Assembly (NCBI RefSeq): GCF_009793335.1
Contig: NZ_WING01000001.1
Location: forward strand, 4,340,001-4,404,000
Source of the DNA: Actinomadura sp. J1-007
GTDB taxonomy: Bacteria; Actinomycetota; Actinomycetes; Streptosporangiales; Streptosporangiaceae
Direction: 5' to 3'
Length of the DNA stretch: 64,000 bases
Part shown: one piece after another, positions 46,737-55,544 of the stretch
Numbering within the stretch: position 1 is the first letter of the stretch
How the letters are laid out: every line of letters starts with the position of its first letter
Program-made: the position numbers and the translations under genes
The notes under the pieces: model-generated
Seen by the model: only the letters and a program-made list of their open reading frames with translations
Database searches by the model: none
Told to the model about the DNA's origin: nothing

Positions 46737-48038
46737 TCAGAGCAGCTCGACCGCCCCGTGCCGGACCGAGCGTGTGCGGCCCCTGGAGTCGAACAGCAGC
46801 CGCGCGTGCCGGGCCAGCGTCGCCGCGTCGTAGGCGGCGTGGTCGGCCAGCACGATGGCGAGGTCGGCGTCCGCCAGCGCGGCGACCAGGTCCGTCCCCG
46901 CGTTGCGCACCTGGCAGCCCTCGACCTGCCAGTCCTTGACGTACGGGTCGTGGTAGGCCAGGTCGGCGCCGAGCCGGGCCAGGCGCCGCGCGACGGGCCG
47001 GGCGGGCGACTCGCGCTGGTCGGCGATGTCGGCCTTGTACGTCACGCCGAGCAGCAGCACCCGGGCGTTCTTGAGGGCGCGGCCCTCGCGGTTCAGGAGC
47101 TGCTGGGCCCGCTCGACGATGTAGCGCGGCATCCGGTCGTTGATCTCCTGGGCCAGCTCCACGAACCGGAACGGGTAGCCGAGCGACCTGACCTTGTACG
47201 ACAGGTAGTTCGGGTCGATCGGGATGCAGTGCCCGCCGACGCCCGGCCCCGGCCGGAACGCCTGGAACCCGAACGGCTTGGTCGCCGCGCAGTCGATGGC
47301 GTCCCACAGGTCGATGCCGAGCTCGTGGCAGAACACCGCCATCTCGTTGACCAGCGCGATGTTGACGTGCCGGTAGGTGTTCTCCAGCAGCTTGGCCATC
47401 TCGGCCTCGCGGGTGCCCTTGGCCTGGACGACCTCGTCCACGAACTTGCCGTAGAACGCGGCGGCGGCCGAGGCGCAGGCCGCCCCGTGCCCGCCGACGA
47501 TCTTGGGCGTGTTGCGGACCCCGTAGACGGGGTTGCCCGGGTCGATCCGCTCCGGCGAGAACGCCAGGTGGAAGTCCTCCCCGGCGACGAGCCCGGAGGT
47601 CTCCAGGATCGGCCGGACGACCTCGTCGGTCGTGCCCGGGTACGTGGTCGACTCCAGCACGACCAGCGTCCCCGGCTCCAGCAGGCGCGCGACCGTCCCG
47701 GCGGCGCCGCGCACCGCGGTCAGGTCCGGTCCGCCCTCCTCCGAGAGCGGGGTCGGCACGCAGATGACGATGGTCCTGGCCCCCTCCAGGACCGCCTCGT
47801 CCGTGCTCGGGACGAAGCCGGCGGCGAGCATGTCCTCAACTTCGGCGGGCGAGACGTCGTCGACGTGCGACAGCCCCGCCTTCAGCCCGGCGACGACGCG
47901 TGCGTCGCGGTCGAGGCCGCCGACGCGCAGGCCGGCCCGGCAGGCCTCCCGCACGAGCGGCAGCCCGACGTAGCCGAGCCCGATGACCACCAGATCCACG
48001 CCGGTGGCTCCCTTCGCGAGTTCACGGTCCTGGTTCAC
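46737..48038 (-). CDS. wecC: UDP-N-acetyl-D-mannosamine dehydrogenase-type nucleotide-sugar dehydrogenase
   Basis: A 433-residue enzyme with VDLVVIGLGYVGLPLVREA, LESTTYPGTTDEVV, FSPERIDPGNPVYGVRNTPK and the catalytic Cys in GVGGHCIPIDPNYL, followed by VLLLGVTYKADIADQRESPA. WecC oxidises UDP-ManNAc to UDP-ManNAcA with two NAD+. The UDP-ManNAc producer, wecB, lies 1.5 kb away on the other strand. It overlaps the next gene by 17 bp. A UDP-glucose or GlcNAc substrate is an alternative, but the paired wecB supports WecC. Confidence 0.9.
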   Translation of the reverse strand: MNQDRELAKGATGVDLVVIGLGYVGLPLVREACRAGLRVGGLDRDARVVAGLKAGLSHVDDVSPAEVEDMLAAGFVPSTDEAVLEGARTIVICVPTPLSEEGGPDLTAVRGAAGTVARLLEPGTLVVLESTTYPGTTDEVVRPILETSGLVAGEDFHLAFSPERIDPGNPVYGVRNTPKIVGGHGAACASAAAAFYGKFVDEVVQAKGTREAEMAKLLENTYRHVNIALVNEMAVFCHELGIDLWDAIDCAATKPFGFQAFRPGPGVGGHCIPIDPNYLSYKVRSLGYPFRFVELAQEINDRMPRYIVERAQQLLNREGRALKNARVLLLGVTYKADIADQRESPARPVARRLARLGADLAYHDPYVKDWQVEGCQVRNAGTDLVAALADADLAIVLADHAAYDAATLARHARLLFDSRGRTRSVRHGAVELL

Positions 48039-49482
48039 GGCCGCCCAGCGCGGCGTACGCCTCGCGGTAGCGGACCGCGACGGCCCGCCAGGTGCGTTCG
48101 GCGCTGACCCATTCGCGGGCCGACCGTCCGATTTTTCTACGTACTTCCGGACTGTAAACGAGCCGGTCGAGGGAATTCGCCCATGCTTCCGGATCTTCGG
48201 GAGGTGTTAACGTGCCGGTCACACCCGGTTCGACCATTTCACGCAGAGCATTGACATCACTTGCTATTACTGGGATTCCCCCGGCCATCGCCTCGATCGG
48301 CTTCAGGGGCGTCACCATCCGGCACACCCGGTCGTCGCGCCGGGGGACCGCGAACACATCGAGGACCGCGTGATACCGACGAACCGCATCCATCGGCACC
48401 CTGCCGGTGAACACGGCGCGCACGCCGCGCTCGGCGGCGCGGCGTTCGAGCGCCCCGCGCTCGGGCCCGTCGCCGACGAGCAGCAGCGTGACGTCGGTGC
48501 CGCGCGCCGCCAGCAGCGCGGCGGCGTCGATCAGCGTGTCGATGCCCTCGTAGCCGTAGAACGACGAGGTCAGGCCGACGACCGGGGCGTCCGGGGCGAT
48601 GCCGAGGTCGGCCCGCAGTCGCGACCCGTCCGGCAGCGGTTCGAGGAACGAGCCGTCCACCCCGTTCGGCACCGTGATGATCTTGCCGTCGGGGACGCCG
48701 CGCGAGGCGATCTCGGCGCGCATGGTCTCGCCGAGCGTGACGACCAGGTCGGCCTCGTTCATCCGCCGCGTCTCCAGCTCGCGGGTGAGCCGGTAGAACG
48801 GGTCGTCCTCGCTGCGGGACGGGTCGCGCGACAGCCAGGAGTCCTCCAGGAACCCGCGGACCTCGTACACGACGGGCAGGCCGTGGCGGCGGCCGAGCTC
48901 CAGCGCCACGGCGGCGTTGAGGTGGTTGCTGACCGCGTGCAGGACGGCCGGGCGGACCTCGCCGACGATCGGCTCGGCGAGGTCGGCGGCCTTCTCCACG
49001 GCCCGCACCGGGTCGCCGGGCGGCAGCCACGGCAGCAGCCGGTGGTACGGCACGCCGTCCACGTCCACGCGGGGCCTGGTGTCGCCGACGCCCTGGCTGA
49101 GCGGGTAGCCGAGGCGCGTGACCACGTGGGTGTCGAAGCCCATCTCGCGCTGCGCGACCGCGATCCGATGCGTCCGGACGGTGTAGCCGGCGTTCGTGGC
49201 GGGCAGTGCGTTGGTCACGAACGCGAGCACGCCGGGCCCGGACGCGGACCGCGCGGGGCGGCCGGGCGGGGGCGTGTGCGCCAGCAGGGCGCGCAGCTCG
49301 GCGCACTCGCGGGCCTCGGAGCGCGGGCGCGGGACGGCGAGGCGGGACCGGCTGAGCCGGACGCCCGCCCGGCCGGGCGCGGCGCGCGCCAGCAGCCGGA
49401 CGGCGAGGCGCGGGGTCCGCGCCGGATCGTCGCGGAACTGGCGCCAGGCGAGTCCCGGCAGGTAGACGGACCTTTTCAGCAC
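48022..49482 (-). CDS. Family 4 glycosyltransferase
   Basis: A 486-residue GT-B protein. The start is GTG 49482, supported by an AAGAGG box; GTG 49512 would add ten residues without a good ribosome site. An Arg-rich segment of about 70 residues precedes the catalytic fold GVLAFVTNALPATNAGYTVR. The C-terminal half has IITVPNGVDGSFLEPLPDGS, VGLTSSFYGYEGIDTLIDAA, TPLKPIEAMAGGIPVIASDV and ALREMVEPGVTGTLTPPED. It overlaps the start of wecC on the same strand and is divergent from wecB, 54 bp apart. The donor is probably a UDP-sugar. Confidence 0.9.
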   Translation of the reverse strand: MLKRSVYLPGLAWRQFRDDPARTPRLAVRLLARAAPGRAGVRLSRSRLAVPRPRSEARECAELRALLAHTPPPGRPARSASGPGVLAFVTNALPATNAGYTVRTHRIAVAQREMGFDTHVVTRLGYPLSQGVGDTRPRVDVDGVPYHRLLPWLPPGDPVRAVEKAADLAEPIVGEVRPAVLHAVSNHLNAAVALELGRRHGLPVVYEVRGFLEDSWLSRDPSRSEDDPFYRLTRELETRRMNEADLVVTLGETMRAEIASRGVPDGKIITVPNGVDGSFLEPLPDGSRLRADLGIAPDAPVVGLTSSFYGYEGIDTLIDAAALLAARGTDVTLLLVGDGPERGALERRAAERGVRAVFTGRVPMDAVRRYHAVLDVFAVPRRDDRVCRMVTPLKPIEAMAGGIPVIASDVNALREMVEPGVTGTLTPPEDPEAWANSLDRLVYSPEVRRKIGRSAREWVSAERTWRAVAVRYREAYAALGGREPGP

Positions 49483-49536
49483 GGACCTCTTGTCCAAGGG
49501 TCTGGTGAGCACGGCGGGCGAGCGTAAGCGACCCCG

Positions 49537-50655
49537 ATGAACAGAAGGGAAATCGAGTTGGCGCCTATCGTGCACGTCCTGGGGGCGCGGCCGAACTTCG
49601 TCAAGGCCGCACCGGTCATCGACGCGCTGGCGGCCAGGGGCGCCGAGCAGGCCGTCGTCCACACCGGCCAGCACTACGACGAGCGGATGTCGGAGATCTT
49701 CTTCACCGAGCTCGGGCTGCCCGAGCCGGACGTCAACCTCGGCGTCGGATCCGGCAGCCACGCCGCGCAGACGGCCGCATTGCTGACAGGGCTTGAGCAG
49801 GAGTTCACGAGCCGTTCACCCGCGCTGGTCATCGTGTACGGAGACGTGAACTCGACCATCGCCGCCGCGCTCGTCGCGGCCAAGCTCCAGATCCCGGTCG
49901 CCCATGTGGAGGCCGGGCTGCGCTCGTTCGACATGACGATGCCCGAGGAGGTCAACCGGCGGCTCACCGACCAGCTCTCCGACCTGTGCCTGGTCACGAG
50001 CCCGGAGGCGGTCGGGCACCTGGCCAACGAGGGCGTGCCGGTGGAACGGGCCCACCTGGTCGGCAACCCGATGATCGACACGCTGCTGCGCAACCTCGAC
50101 GCGTTCGACACCGGACGGGTCCGGGCCGGCCTCGGGCTGCCCGCCCGGTACGTCCTGGCGACGCTGCACCGGCCCGCCAACGTGGACGCGCCCGACATCG
50201 CCGCCGAGCTGGTCGGGCACCTGCACGGCGTCGCCGACCTCGCCGACGTCGCGATCCCCGTGCACCCGCGCGGCCGGGCGACCCTGCTGGCCGCCGGGCT
50301 CGACGCCCACCCGCGCGTGCACGTCCTCGAACCGCTCGGCTACATCGACTTCCTCGCCGCCGTACGGGGCGCGGCGGCGGTCGTGACCGACTCCGGCGGG
50401 CTCCAGGAGGAGACCACCATCCTCGGGGTGCCGTGCCTGACGGTGCGGCCCAACACCGAGCGGCCCATCACGATCACCCACGGCACCAACCGGCTCGTCA
50501 CGTTCGAGGAGCTCGTCCCCGAGGCGCGCAAGGCCCTGGAGGGCGACGACCCGGCCCGCGCCGAGCGCAGGCCGCCGCTGTGGGACGGGCAGGCCGGGCC
50601 CCGCATCGCCGACGTCGTCATGGAGTTCCTCGGCGAGTACGGGGCGGCCCGGTGA
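49537..50655 (+). CDS. wecB: UDP-N-acetylglucosamine 2-epimerase (non-hydrolysing)
   Basis: A 372-residue enzyme interconverting UDP-GlcNAc and UDP-ManNAc. Features are VHVLGARPNFVKAAPVIDAL, VHTGQHYDERMSEIFF, VYGDVNSTIAAAL, VAHVEAGLRSFDMTMPEEVN, TLHRPANVD and VVTDSGGLQEETTILGVPCL, all typical. ATG 49537 is the first start, but TTG 49558 has a better AGAAGGGA box, so the first seven residues are uncertain. It overlaps the next gene by 4 bp (GTGA). Confidence 0.95.
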   Translation: MNRREIELAPIVHVLGARPNFVKAAPVIDALAARGAEQAVVHTGQHYDERMSEIFFTELGLPEPDVNLGVGSGSHAAQTAALLTGLEQEFTSRSPALVIVYGDVNSTIAAALVAAKLQIPVAHVEAGLRSFDMTMPEEVNRRLTDQLSDLCLVTSPEAVGHLANEGVPVERAHLVGNPMIDTLLRNLDAFDTGRVRAGLGLPARYVLATLHRPANVDAPDIAAELVGHLHGVADLADVAIPVHPRGRATLLAAGLDAHPRVHVLEPLGYIDFLAAVRGAAAVVTDSGGLQEETTILGVPCLTVRPNTERPITITHGTNRLVTFEELVPEARKALEGDDPARAERRPPLWDGQAGPRIADVVMEFLGEYGAAR

Positions 50656-51368
50656 CCGGCGAGGACAGGGACGAGCAGGTGCGCGCCGCGGGGGCGCGCA
50701 GCGCCGCGTCCGCCGCCAAGGCCAACCGGCAGCTCGCCCGGCTGCGCGCCACGCTGCGCGAGCGCGAGTCGCGGGTGCAGGAGCTGGAGCGGCGGCTCGA
50801 CGCGCTGGAGACGTCCACCACCCTCCAGTTCGGACGGCTCGTCGCGGGCGCGGCCCGCAACCCGAAGCGGCGCGGCGTGCGGCTGCCGCGCGAGCTGTAC
50901 CGGCTCTGGCGCAAGCGGCATGCGCCGACCGTCGCCGTCTCCACCCGCGACGGCGAGCGGATCCAGCTCGACCACGTCGACCGCCCCGAGGACCGCCTCC
51001 TCGTCGCCGCGCCGTACGACGGGCCGGTGGTCGCCGGGGTGCTCGGCCGCGCCGCCGCGGGCGTGCTCGCCGGGCACGCGCGGGTCGTCTCGCTGTACCC
51101 GCACGACGCCACGATCGCGCTCGACACCGCCGACGTGGACGTGCTCGTCGTCGACGCCGCCGCCGGGGAGCCCGGGGGCCCGTGGGCCTACCTCGGCACC
51201 CCCGGCATGTACGACCGGGACCGCGCCCTGCACGACGTGCGGGAGCTGGCCCGCGGCCGGGGCCTGCCGCTCGTCCTGTGGGGCGAGGCGCCGCCGCCGA
51301 CCCTCGCCGTCCTGGACTGGGACGCGACCGCCACCACGCCCGCCCAGCTCGCCGGGCTCGTTCGTTGA
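50652..51368 (+). CDS. Coiled-coil protein of the glycopolymer operon
   Basis: A 238-residue soluble protein starting at GTG 50652, overlapping the wecB stop. Residues about 15-60 form a heptad-rich coiled coil (RQLARLRATLRERESRVQEL, ERRLDALETS). The remainder is mixed alpha/beta (VAVSTRDGERIQLDHVDRPE, LLVAAPYDGPVVAGVL, VDVLVVDAAAGEPGGPWAYL), with a Rossmann-like feel but no recognised motif. It sits between the epimerase and the double glycosyltransferase, 11 bp before the latter, so it probably helps assemble or regulate chain synthesis. Confidence 0.72.
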   Translation: MTGEDRDEQVRAAGARSAASAAKANRQLARLRATLRERESRVQELERRLDALETSTTLQFGRLVAGAARNPKRRGVRLPRELYRLWRKRHAPTVAVSTRDGERIQLDHVDRPEDRLLVAAPYDGPVVAGVLGRAAAGVLAGHARVVSLYPHDATIALDTADVDVLVVDAAAGEPGGPWAYLGTPGMYDRDRALHDVRELARGRGLPLVLWGEAPPPTLAVLDWDATATTPAQLAGLVR

Positions 51369-51379
51369 AGGGACACTCA

Positions 51380-53728
51380 GTGCGACCACGCGCCCTCGTC
51401 TACGGCGACGTCGATCTCAACCTGATCGACGGCTCGGCGATCTGGGCCCAGGGCATGGTGCAGGCGCTCGCCCGCGCCGGATGCGCGGTGACCCTCGTGC
51501 TCAAGGCCCCGGTCCGCACCGGGCGGCTCATCGACCCGCTGCGCGCCCTGCCCGGCGTCACCGTCCGCGCCCCGCACGCCGAGGGCCTCGTCGACCCCGG
51601 CCAGAGCATGCCGCCGCGCGTCGCCGGGCAGATCCTGTCCCGGATCGACGCCGAGGACCCGTTCGACCTGGTCGTGGTGCGGGGGCGGCGGCTCGCCGGG
51701 AAGCTCGCGGGCGGGCCGCTCGCCGGGCGCCTGTGGACCTACCTCACCGACGTCCCGCAGTCGGCGGGCGAGTTCGACGGCGCGAGCAAGGGCGAGCTGC
51801 GCCGCATCGCCGACGCCTCGCGGACGCTGCTGTGCCAGACCGAGGAGCTGCGCGGCTTCCTGGAGAGCGCGGTCCCGGCCGCGGCGGGCAAGTGCGCGCT
51901 GTTCCCGCCCGTGGTCGTCCTGCCCGAGGGCCTCGCGGCCCGGCCGGACGGCGCGCCCGAGGGCCGGGCGCTGCGGCTGGTCTACACCGGCAAGTTCGCG
52001 CCGCGCTGGAACACCTACGAGATGACCTCCCTGCCGCGCCTGCTGGCCGTGCGCGGCGTCGAGGCCGAGCTGCACATGGTCGGCGACAAGATCCACGACG
52101 ATCCGAAGGACCCGGGCTTCGCCACCCGGATGCGGACGGCGCTGGAGACCGGGCGCGGCGTCGTCTGGCACGGCGGCCACCCGCGCGCCGAGGCGATGCG
52201 GCTCACGGCGGGCTGCGACGTCGGGCTGTCGTGGCGGCACCCGGAGCTGGACGCGAGCCTGGAGCTGTCCACCAAGGTCCTGGAGTGCGGCACGCTCGGC
52301 GTCCCCGTCGTGCTCAACCGGACCCCGATGCACGAGCGCCTGTTCGGCGCCGACTACCCGCTGTTCGCCGCGTCCGAGGACGACGTGGTGGACGCCCTCG
52401 CCCTCATCGGCAAGAACCCCGAGGTCTACACCCTGGCCGTCGACCGCTGCCGCGCCGCCGCCGCCGAGTACACCCTGGACGCCGCCGCCGGACGCCTCGT
52501 CCGCTACCTGGAGCAGGCGTTCCCGGCCCCGTCCGAGAGCGTCCTCGACGCCGCCCGCGCCTTCGCGGGCGCCGGCCCGGACGGCGTGCTCCCCGAGAGC
52601 CTGCCGGACGGCCTGACGGGCGACCTGATGGCCGACGTGGGCGCGGGCACGGGCCTCGGCGCGAGCACCGACGGCGGCGCGGGGACGCTCGCGGTGAACG
52701 AGCCGCGCAAGCTACGGGTGGGCGTCGCCGGGCACGACCTGAAGTTCTTCACCCGCCTGCTCGACTACCTGAGGTCACGGCCCGACATGGAGGTGCGCGT
52801 CGACCACTGGCAGGCGCTGAAGGTCCACGACCCCGACCGCGGGCAGGCGCTGATCGGCTGGGCCGACGTCGTCATCTGCGAGTGGTGCGGCCCGAACGCC
52901 CTCTGGTACGCCCGGCACAAGCGCCCCGGCCAGCGGCTCGTCGTCCGGCTGCACCGGTTCGAGCTGTACGCCGGGTGGCCGAAGCACCTCGACATCGACG
53001 CGGTGGACGAGGTCGTCTGCGTCAGCCCGCACTACGCCGACCTCACCCGGGAGATCACCGGCTGGCCCGCCGCGAAGGTCCGGCCCGTCCCGAACTGGGT
53101 GGACGACCACCAGCTCGACCGGCCGAAGCTCGCCGGGGCGCAGCACCACCTCGGCATGATCGGCATCGCGCCGTCCCGCAAGCGGCTCGACCTCGCGCTC
53201 GACGCCCTGGAGGAGCTGCGCCGCGACGACCCGCGCTTCACCCTGTTCGTGAAGTCGAAGCTGCCGTGGGAGTACTGGTGGATCTGGCAGCGCGACGACG
53301 AGCGCGAGCACTACGAGCGCGTGTTCCGCCGCATCCGCCGGTCGCCGCTGCTGTCGGGCGGCGTGGTGTTCGACGCGTACGGGCGGGACGTCGCGTCCTG
53401 GCTGCGGCGGATCGGGTTCGTGCTGTCCACCAGCGACGACGAGAGCTTCCACCTCGCCCCGGCGGAGGGCATGGCGTCCGGCGCGGTCCCCGTCCTGCTC
53501 GGCTGGCCCGGCGCGGACACCATCTACGACCCGCGCTGGATCCACGCCGACCCGTCCGCGATGGCCGCGTCCATCGCCGGCACGGTCGCCGAGGGCCGCT
53601 GGGAGGCCGACCGGACCCTGGCCCGCGACCAGGTCCGCGCCGCGTACGGCCTGGACGAGGTCTGCCGCCAATGGACCGACCTCCTCGCAAGACCACCCGC
53701 CCCCGTACACCCCGCCCGGGTCAGCTGA
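51380..53728 (+). CDS. Two-domain (double GT-B) glycosyltransferase
   Basis: A 782-residue protein from GTG 51380, after an AAGGGA box. Two GT-B units are joined by a linker of about 50 residues at 400-450. The first unit is RPRALVYGDVDLNLIDGSAI to LTAGCDVGLSWRHPELDAS, with ELSTKVLECGTLGVPVVLNR. The second is KLRVGVAGHDLKFFTRLLDY to FVLSTSDDESFHLAPAEGM, with the nucleotide site PNWVDDHQLDRP and SGAVPVLLGWPGADTIYD. It would add two sugars in sequence, or one domain may be structural. It closes the wecB operon; a 27-bp repeat array follows. Confidence 0.87.
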   Translation: MRPRALVYGDVDLNLIDGSAIWAQGMVQALARAGCAVTLVLKAPVRTGRLIDPLRALPGVTVRAPHAEGLVDPGQSMPPRVAGQILSRIDAEDPFDLVVVRGRRLAGKLAGGPLAGRLWTYLTDVPQSAGEFDGASKGELRRIADASRTLLCQTEELRGFLESAVPAAAGKCALFPPVVVLPEGLAARPDGAPEGRALRLVYTGKFAPRWNTYEMTSLPRLLAVRGVEAELHMVGDKIHDDPKDPGFATRMRTALETGRGVVWHGGHPRAEAMRLTAGCDVGLSWRHPELDASLELSTKVLECGTLGVPVVLNRTPMHERLFGADYPLFAASEDDVVDALALIGKNPEVYTLAVDRCRAAAAEYTLDAAAGRLVRYLEQAFPAPSESVLDAARAFAGAGPDGVLPESLPDGLTGDLMADVGAGTGLGASTDGGAGTLAVNEPRKLRVGVAGHDLKFFTRLLDYLRSRPDMEVRVDHWQALKVHDPDRGQALIGWADVVICEWCGPNALWYARHKRPGQRLVVRLHRFELYAGWPKHLDIDAVDEVVCVSPHYADLTREITGWPAAKVRPVPNWVDDHQLDRPKLAGAQHHLGMIGIAPSRKRLDLALDALEELRRDDPRFTLFVKSKLPWEYWWIWQRDDEREHYERVFRRIRRSPLLSGGVVFDAYGRDVASWLRRIGFVLSTSDDESFHLAPAEGMASGAVPVLLGWPGADTIYDPRWIHADPSAMAASIAGTVAEGRWEADRTLARDQVRAAYGLDEVCRQWTDLLARPPAPVHPARVS

Positions 53729-53746
53729 GCCCCCGCGACCGGCCCG

Positions 53747-54015
53747 TTGCCGGGCGGCGTACGTGGGGCCCCGCCGCCGGGCGGCGTACGTGGGGCCCCG
53801 CTGCCGGGCGGGGTGCGTGGAGCCCCGCCGCCGGGCCGCGTACGTGGGGACCCTGCCGCCGGGCCGCGTACGTGGGGCCCCGCCACGGGGCGGCGTGCGA
53901 GGAGCCCCGCCACGGGGCGGCGTGCGAGGAGCCCCGCCACGGGGCGGCGTGCGAGGAGCCCCGCCGCCGGGCCGCTACGCGGAGCCCCGCCGCCGGGCGG
54001 CGTACGTGGAGCCCC
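53747..54015. repeat. 27-bp tandem repeat array (minisatellite), ten units
   Basis: Ten successive units (CCGCCGGGCGGCGTACGTGG followed by GGCCCCG) at 53747, 53774, 53801, 53828, 53855, 53883, 53910, 53937, 53964 and 53990. Three variants alternate: the GTACGTGGGGCCCC type, the CCACGGGGCGGCGTGCGAGG type (three consecutive identical copies) and mixed ones. Unit 5 is 28 bp and units 9 and 10 are 26 bp. Degenerate copies continue to about 54110. It lies between the stops of two convergent genes. Open frames across it exist in several phases but units of other than 27 bp break any peptide repeat, so I regard it as non-coding. Confidence 0.9.
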
Positions 54016-54171
54016 CCGCCGTGGCGCGTACGCGGACGCCGCCGGGACCTGCTGCATACGAGGACGCCGCCGGACGTGCCTCGTACGCGGACGGCGCTGG
54101 GCGTGGGACGGGCCCGGGCCGCGATCGCCGTGGATCGCGGGCCGGGACCGTTCCGGAGTGTGGGCGGGGTG

Positions 54172-55182
54172 TCAGCCGCCGCTGCCGACGACGGCCTCGA
54201 TCTGCTCGGCGGGGAGTTGCGCGCGGTAGCCGTCGATCTTGGCCTCCAGCTTGGCGAGGCTGCGGCTGTAGGCGCGGCTGGACAGCCAGAACTTGTAGAT
54301 GATCACCAGTTCGAAGGCCAGCATCCCGGCGGCCGACAGCGCCACCACCGGGATGACGGCGCCGGGGACGATCGCGGCGGCGACCGGCGCGACGATGAAC
54401 ACGCCCATCTGGAACTCGATGCCGCTGATCAGGTGCGGGCGGATCCGGCCGCGCAGCAGGGCGTCGCGGATCCGCGGGTACCACGGCACCCGCTCGTTGA
54501 ACCCCTGGGCGAGCGCGGCGTTGGTGTCGCCGAGGACCCGGTTCTCCATGTCGGCCTCGGGGTCGGCGCCGAGGACGCCCTGCGCCGAGCGCAGTTCCTC
54601 GGCCATGGCCGCCTCGTCGGCGACCTCGCCGTTGGCGCGCCGTACGGCCAGTTCCAGCGCCTGCGACTGCTCCGCGGCGGCGGTGAGCTGCATGCGCATC
54701 TGCTGGCGCACCTTGAAGATCTCCAGGGCGTCCATGTAGCGGAGCATGTCGAGGAAGACCACCGCGACGGCCGTCCACACGTACGCCACGTTGTGCGTCG
54801 CCGCGTACTGCCCGCCCATCAGCGCGATCGCGCAGGCCAGCACCCGCACCCGGTCGAAGATGTAGTCGAGCCAGGCGCCGAAGACCGAGCCGGTGCCCTT
54901 CAGCCGGGCGATCTTGCCGTCCATGCAGTCGAGGGTGAACGACAGGTGGTACAGCAGCGCCCCCACCAGCAGCCACGGCCAGGAGGCCGCGGTGAAGCAG
55001 GCGCCGGCGCCGAGGCCGAGGATCAGCGCCCCCACGGTGAGCTGGTTCGGGGTCACGTTGGTCCGGTTGGCCGTGAAGCGGACCATCCGGGAGGCGAGCG
55101 GATCGACCAGCAGTACCGTCCACCATGCGTCACGCGCCTTGTACGTCCGTTGCCGGACGTCGTCGAGCGTGAAGTTCGCCAT
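54172..55182 (-). CDS. CDP-alcohol phosphotransferase
   Basis: A 336-residue membrane protein from ATG 55182 (MANFTLDDVRQR); an AAAGGA box 10 nt upstream agrees with it. The full CDP-OH-P signature is DCMDGKIARLKGTG and GAWLDYIFD. Several TM segments (LTVGALILGLGAGACFTAAS, AYVWTAVAVVFLDMLRYM) are followed by a charged helical insert (about 165-230) and a later membrane part. It would transfer a CDP-activated polyol (or inositol) phosphate to an acceptor in the glycopolymer or lipid made here. It is convergent with the wecB operon. Confidence 0.88.
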   Translation of the reverse strand: MANFTLDDVRQRTYKARDAWWTVLLVDPLASRMVRFTANRTNVTPNQLTVGALILGLGAGACFTAASWPWLLVGALLYHLSFTLDCMDGKIARLKGTGSVFGAWLDYIFDRVRVLACAIALMGGQYAATHNVAYVWTAVAVVFLDMLRYMDALEIFKVRQQMRMQLTAAAEQSQALELAVRRANGEVADEAAMAEELRSAQGVLGADPEADMENRVLGDTNAALAQGFNERVPWYPRIRDALLRGRIRPHLISGIEFQMGVFIVAPVAAAIVPGAVIPVVALSAAGMLAFELVIIYKFWLSSRAYSRSLAKLEAKIDGYRAQLPAEQIEAVVGSGG

Positions 55183-55544
55183 GGAGAGGTGTCCTTTCAT
55201 CGTGAAGAGGCTTCCCCGGTCGCGGGTCACGCGAACCTCAAGATCATTTACAGCTCCGGGGGCGCGCGAACGCCTCTGGGAGCGCGTGCCCTGGCCCCGT
55301 GCGGCCCATCGATGCTATCGGCTTCCAGGGCGGGCTCTTCCGGCATGTCGCCTACTCGTGACCCGCCGCTCACAACGCGCTTATGCCCCGTGCCCGGCGG
55401 TCTCCCGGGAACGCGGCGGCCCGGCGGAACGGGTGGCGGCCGGCCCCGTCCCGCCCGTCCCGTGACGCGTTCGGGACCGAACCGGGGCCGTACGCGGCCG
55501 CGCCGCGGGCCCGGATGATCGCCGGGCGTCGGTAGGCTTTGCGG
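55183..55544. other. Divergent intergenic region, 362 bp
   Basis: Between the divergent starts of the CDP-alcohol phosphotransferase and the GT-C protein. I see no gene, tRNA or strong hairpin apart from short GC palindromes (near 55490). A relatively AT-rich patch (AACCTCAAGATCATTTACAG at 55231-55250) may hold the promoter of the leftward gene. Confidence 0.5.

Noticed and set aside
53524..54302. Repeat-encoded proteins across the 27-bp array (both strands)
   Set aside because: Units of 26 and 28 bp shift the peptide phase, no ribosome site is present, and frames overlap certain genes.
50920..55518. A 1532-codon plus-strand open frame overlapping the glycosyltransferase
   Set aside because: It is the shadow frame of the double GT-B enzyme and runs on through the 27-bp repeats and antisense to the CDP-alcohol gene; no motif.
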